NCBI GenBank assembly: GCA_947173955.1 | Contig: CAMWHE010000023.1 | Location: 1-36,073 of the forward strand | DNA from: an uncultured Bacteroidales bacterium | Lineage (GTDB): Bacteria > Bacteroidota > Bacteroidia > Bacteroidales > Muribaculaceae | DNA: 36,073 bases | Direction: 5' to 3' | Part shown: positions 34,932 to 36,073 of the stretch, in pieces | How positions within the stretch are numbered: position 1 is the first letter of the stretch | Layout: every line of letters begins with the position of its first letter | Made by a program: the position numbers and the translations under genes | Notes under the pieces: generated by a model | What the model saw: only the letters and a program-made list of their open reading frames with translations | Database searches by the model: none | What the model was told of the DNA's origin: nothing

Positions 34932-35861
34932 TTGATATGGGTAAAAAAATGCTTTTTCTGTGGGTCATCTGAAGTCGTCCGTAACGGAGTAAGAGGCCGA
35001 AAACAGTTGTATAAGTGCAAGGAATGCGGACGTCGTTTTTCCGGTGGCGAACGAAGGAATAAATCACAGGTGATTACGGATTACATCGAGGGCAAGCAAA
35101 CAGTAGTGCAGCTGGCCGTAAGATATGGTGTCAGTGAGAAAACCATCCGTAGAGATCTGAAGGGTATGCGTTATATGCAGAAAATCTCCAAAGACAAGCA
35201 TATCATCATTCAGATGGATACGACCTATTGGGGTCGTGGATTTGGTCTTATGGTTATAAAGGATGCTCTGAGAAAGAAGATCCTATGGAGGAAATATGTA
35301 AATCATGAGACTGTCGCATCCTATATGGAGGGCGTTGACTGGCTGAGAGATAACGGGTTCAAAATATATGGCGCGGTCATTGACGGGATGCGTGGCCTGG
35401 CACAAGCGTTACGGCCAATACCGGTTCAGCTATGCCAGTTTCATCAGATTCTTACCGTCAGACATTATCTGACACAGGATCCTGATCTGGATGCGTCAAA
35501 GGAACTTCTGTCCCTTGTTAATAATATCACCAGAATGGATAAGGAGAGTTTTGTCGGAGCTTTTAACCAGTGGTATGAACGCAATAAGGAGACCGTCAAT
35601 GAGCGGGTATATGACAAACGTCTCAAAAAGAAAACACCACCATATATGCGTCCGAGATTACGCAGCGCATATCTCAGCGTAAAACGTAATATGACTCTTT
35701 TATGGACTTTCTATGATTATCCTAATATTGGACTGCCTAATACAAACAATGGCCTGGAAGGGATATTTTCTGATATCAAAACAAAGCTGCGGGTACACAG
35801 CGGATTAAGTAAAGAAAACAGGAAGAAGCTTATTGATGAATATTTGTGTAGGCACTACTAA
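34932..35861 (+). CDS. IS256-like transposase, Zn-ribbon variant
   Basis: This DDE transposase of about 309 residues opens with a zinc ribbon (CFFCG...CKECGRRF) and a helix-turn-helix (TVVQLAVRYGVSEKTIRRDL). The catalytic core shows DTTYWGRG (first Asp), AVIDGMRGLAQAL (second Asp), the C-x2-H motif CQFH, and NNGLEGIFSDIKTKL (Glu), as in the IS256/Mutator group. The start is unclear. The in-frame candidate after the promoter is TTG at 34932. The ATG at 34936 is out of frame by one base because of an A7 run (34943-34949); with six As it would read MGKKCFFCG in frame. The gene is otherwise intact. Confidence 0.85.
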   Translation: MIWVKKCFFCGSSEVVRNGVRGRKQLYKCKECGRRFSGGERRNKSQVITDYIEGKQTVVQLAVRYGVSEKTIRRDLKGMRYMQKISKDKHIIIQMDTTYWGRGFGLMVIKDALRKKILWRKYVNHETVASYMEGVDWLRDNGFKIYGAVIDGMRGLAQALRPIPVQLCQFHQILTVRHYLTQDPDLDASKELLSLVNNITRMDKESFVGAFNQWYERNKETVNERVYDKRLKKKTPPYMRPRLRSAYLSVKRNMTLLWTFYDYPNIGLPNTNNGLEGIFSDIKTKLRVHSGLSKENRKKLIDEYLCRHY

Positions 35862-35873
35862 ATATGTAGAATA

Positions 35874-35893
35874 TCACCCGAAATGTCCATTAG
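35874..35893. repeat. Internal second copy of the IS right-end sequence
   Basis: This 20-base stretch matches 35915-35934 of the right terminal repeat at 18 of 20 positions, in the same orientation and 41 bases inward. The left end has no such copy. Confidence 0.75.
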
Positions 35894-35937
35894 TGATTTT
35901 TAGAGCCCATTTCATCACTCAAAATGTCCATTAGGCC

Positions 35938-35945
35938 AATAAGTC
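35938..35945. repeat. Target site duplication, right
   Basis: AATAAGTC follows the right inverted repeat and matches 34853-34860. Confidence 0.9.
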
Positions 35946-35948
35946 ACG

Positions 35949-35968
35949 ATATCGCGTCTTCGACGCTC
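35949..35968. repeat. REP-like palindrome (right part)
   Basis: This is the inverse of 34780-34799 with one mismatch in 20, and it contains its own small stem GCGTC/GACGC. Before the IS inserted, the two arms would have been about 150 bases apart. The remaining bases to 36073 hold no recognisable gene. Confidence 0.6.
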
Positions 35969-36073
35969 GCAGTGTGTCGTTGTCTCCTTACCCCACGCTT
36001 GCAACTGACCCCTTTTTATGGCGCATAGTAAAAAGGCTGTGTTTAGGCGTAAAGATTGCATAGTCTGAAAATG

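Larger units (their letters stand above)
34861..35937 (+). mobile_element. IS256-like insertion sequence, 1077 bp
   Basis: Perfect 29-bp terminal inverted repeats (34861-34889 and 35909-35937, starting GGCCTAATGGACATTTTGAG) flank one transposase gene. An 8-bp direct repeat AATAAGTC flanks the element. These features fit the IS256 family, and the intact ends and duplication suggest a fairly recent insertion. It landed inside the spacer of a larger inverted repeat (34780-34799 with 35949-35968). A second, internal copy of the right-end sequence lies at 35874-35893. Confidence 0.9.

Overview
The window looks like a Bacteroidales chromosome fragment, most likely family Muribaculaceae. This is inferred from protein style, from repeated Bacteroidetes-type promoters (TAnnTTTG at -7, often with TTG 19-20 bases upstream), from two secreted proteins with a 'YNLQGxRV...GxYIxRxG' C-terminal tail, and from the GC-rich housekeeping genes. 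No search could be run, so the taxonomy is an inference.

Layout. Positions 1-3716 are an AT-rich accessory segment. It holds a DUF4143-type AAA ATPase, a broken VWA-domain secreted protein, and a structured small RNA on the minus strand with its own promoter and terminator. Related short repeats lie near both ends of the segment. From 3717 the sequence becomes GC-rich core: rsmF (-), a secreted GH78 alpha-L-rhamnosidase (+), then rluA-family pseudouridine synthase and topA (-). From 11779 to 23203 everything runs on the plus strand: a small membrane protein; the tight cluster GDP-mannose pyrophosphorylase / ruvB / Wzx-type flippase; a stand-alone receiver domain; pheT; yebC; ribE; mutS. From 23449 to 31151 everything runs on the minus strand: purB with its own promoter, preceded by a compact five-gene operon reading GH3-type adenylating enzyme, alkaline phosphatase, membrane-anchored pseudokinase, GNAT-like acyltransferase and RecD-like helicase. 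A perfect 11-bp dyad at 31168-31201 carries two back-to-back -7 elements. It drives that operon in one direction and a 1085-residue surface protein, built from two copies of a 431-residue three-domain unit, in the other. The right end has palindromic REP-like DNA interrupted by an intact 1077-bp IS (29-bp perfect inverted repeats, 8-bp target duplication) encoding an IS256-like transposase with a Zn ribbon.

How the genes fit together. Most of the window is housekeeping: DNA topology and repair (topA, ruvB, mutS, helicase), RNA modification (rsmF, rluA), translation (pheT, yebC), purine and riboflavin synthesis, and GDP-mannose supply with glycan export. The best candidates for undescribed biology are the minus-strand 6S-like RNA at 3200-3425 with its alternative end pairing, and the GH3/phosphatase/pseudokinase/GNAT operon behind the divergent promoter dyad. 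The first 55 bases of the window recur exactly at 8211-8265, and the right end lies in repeat-like DNA. The window may therefore be a whole contig bounded by repeats.
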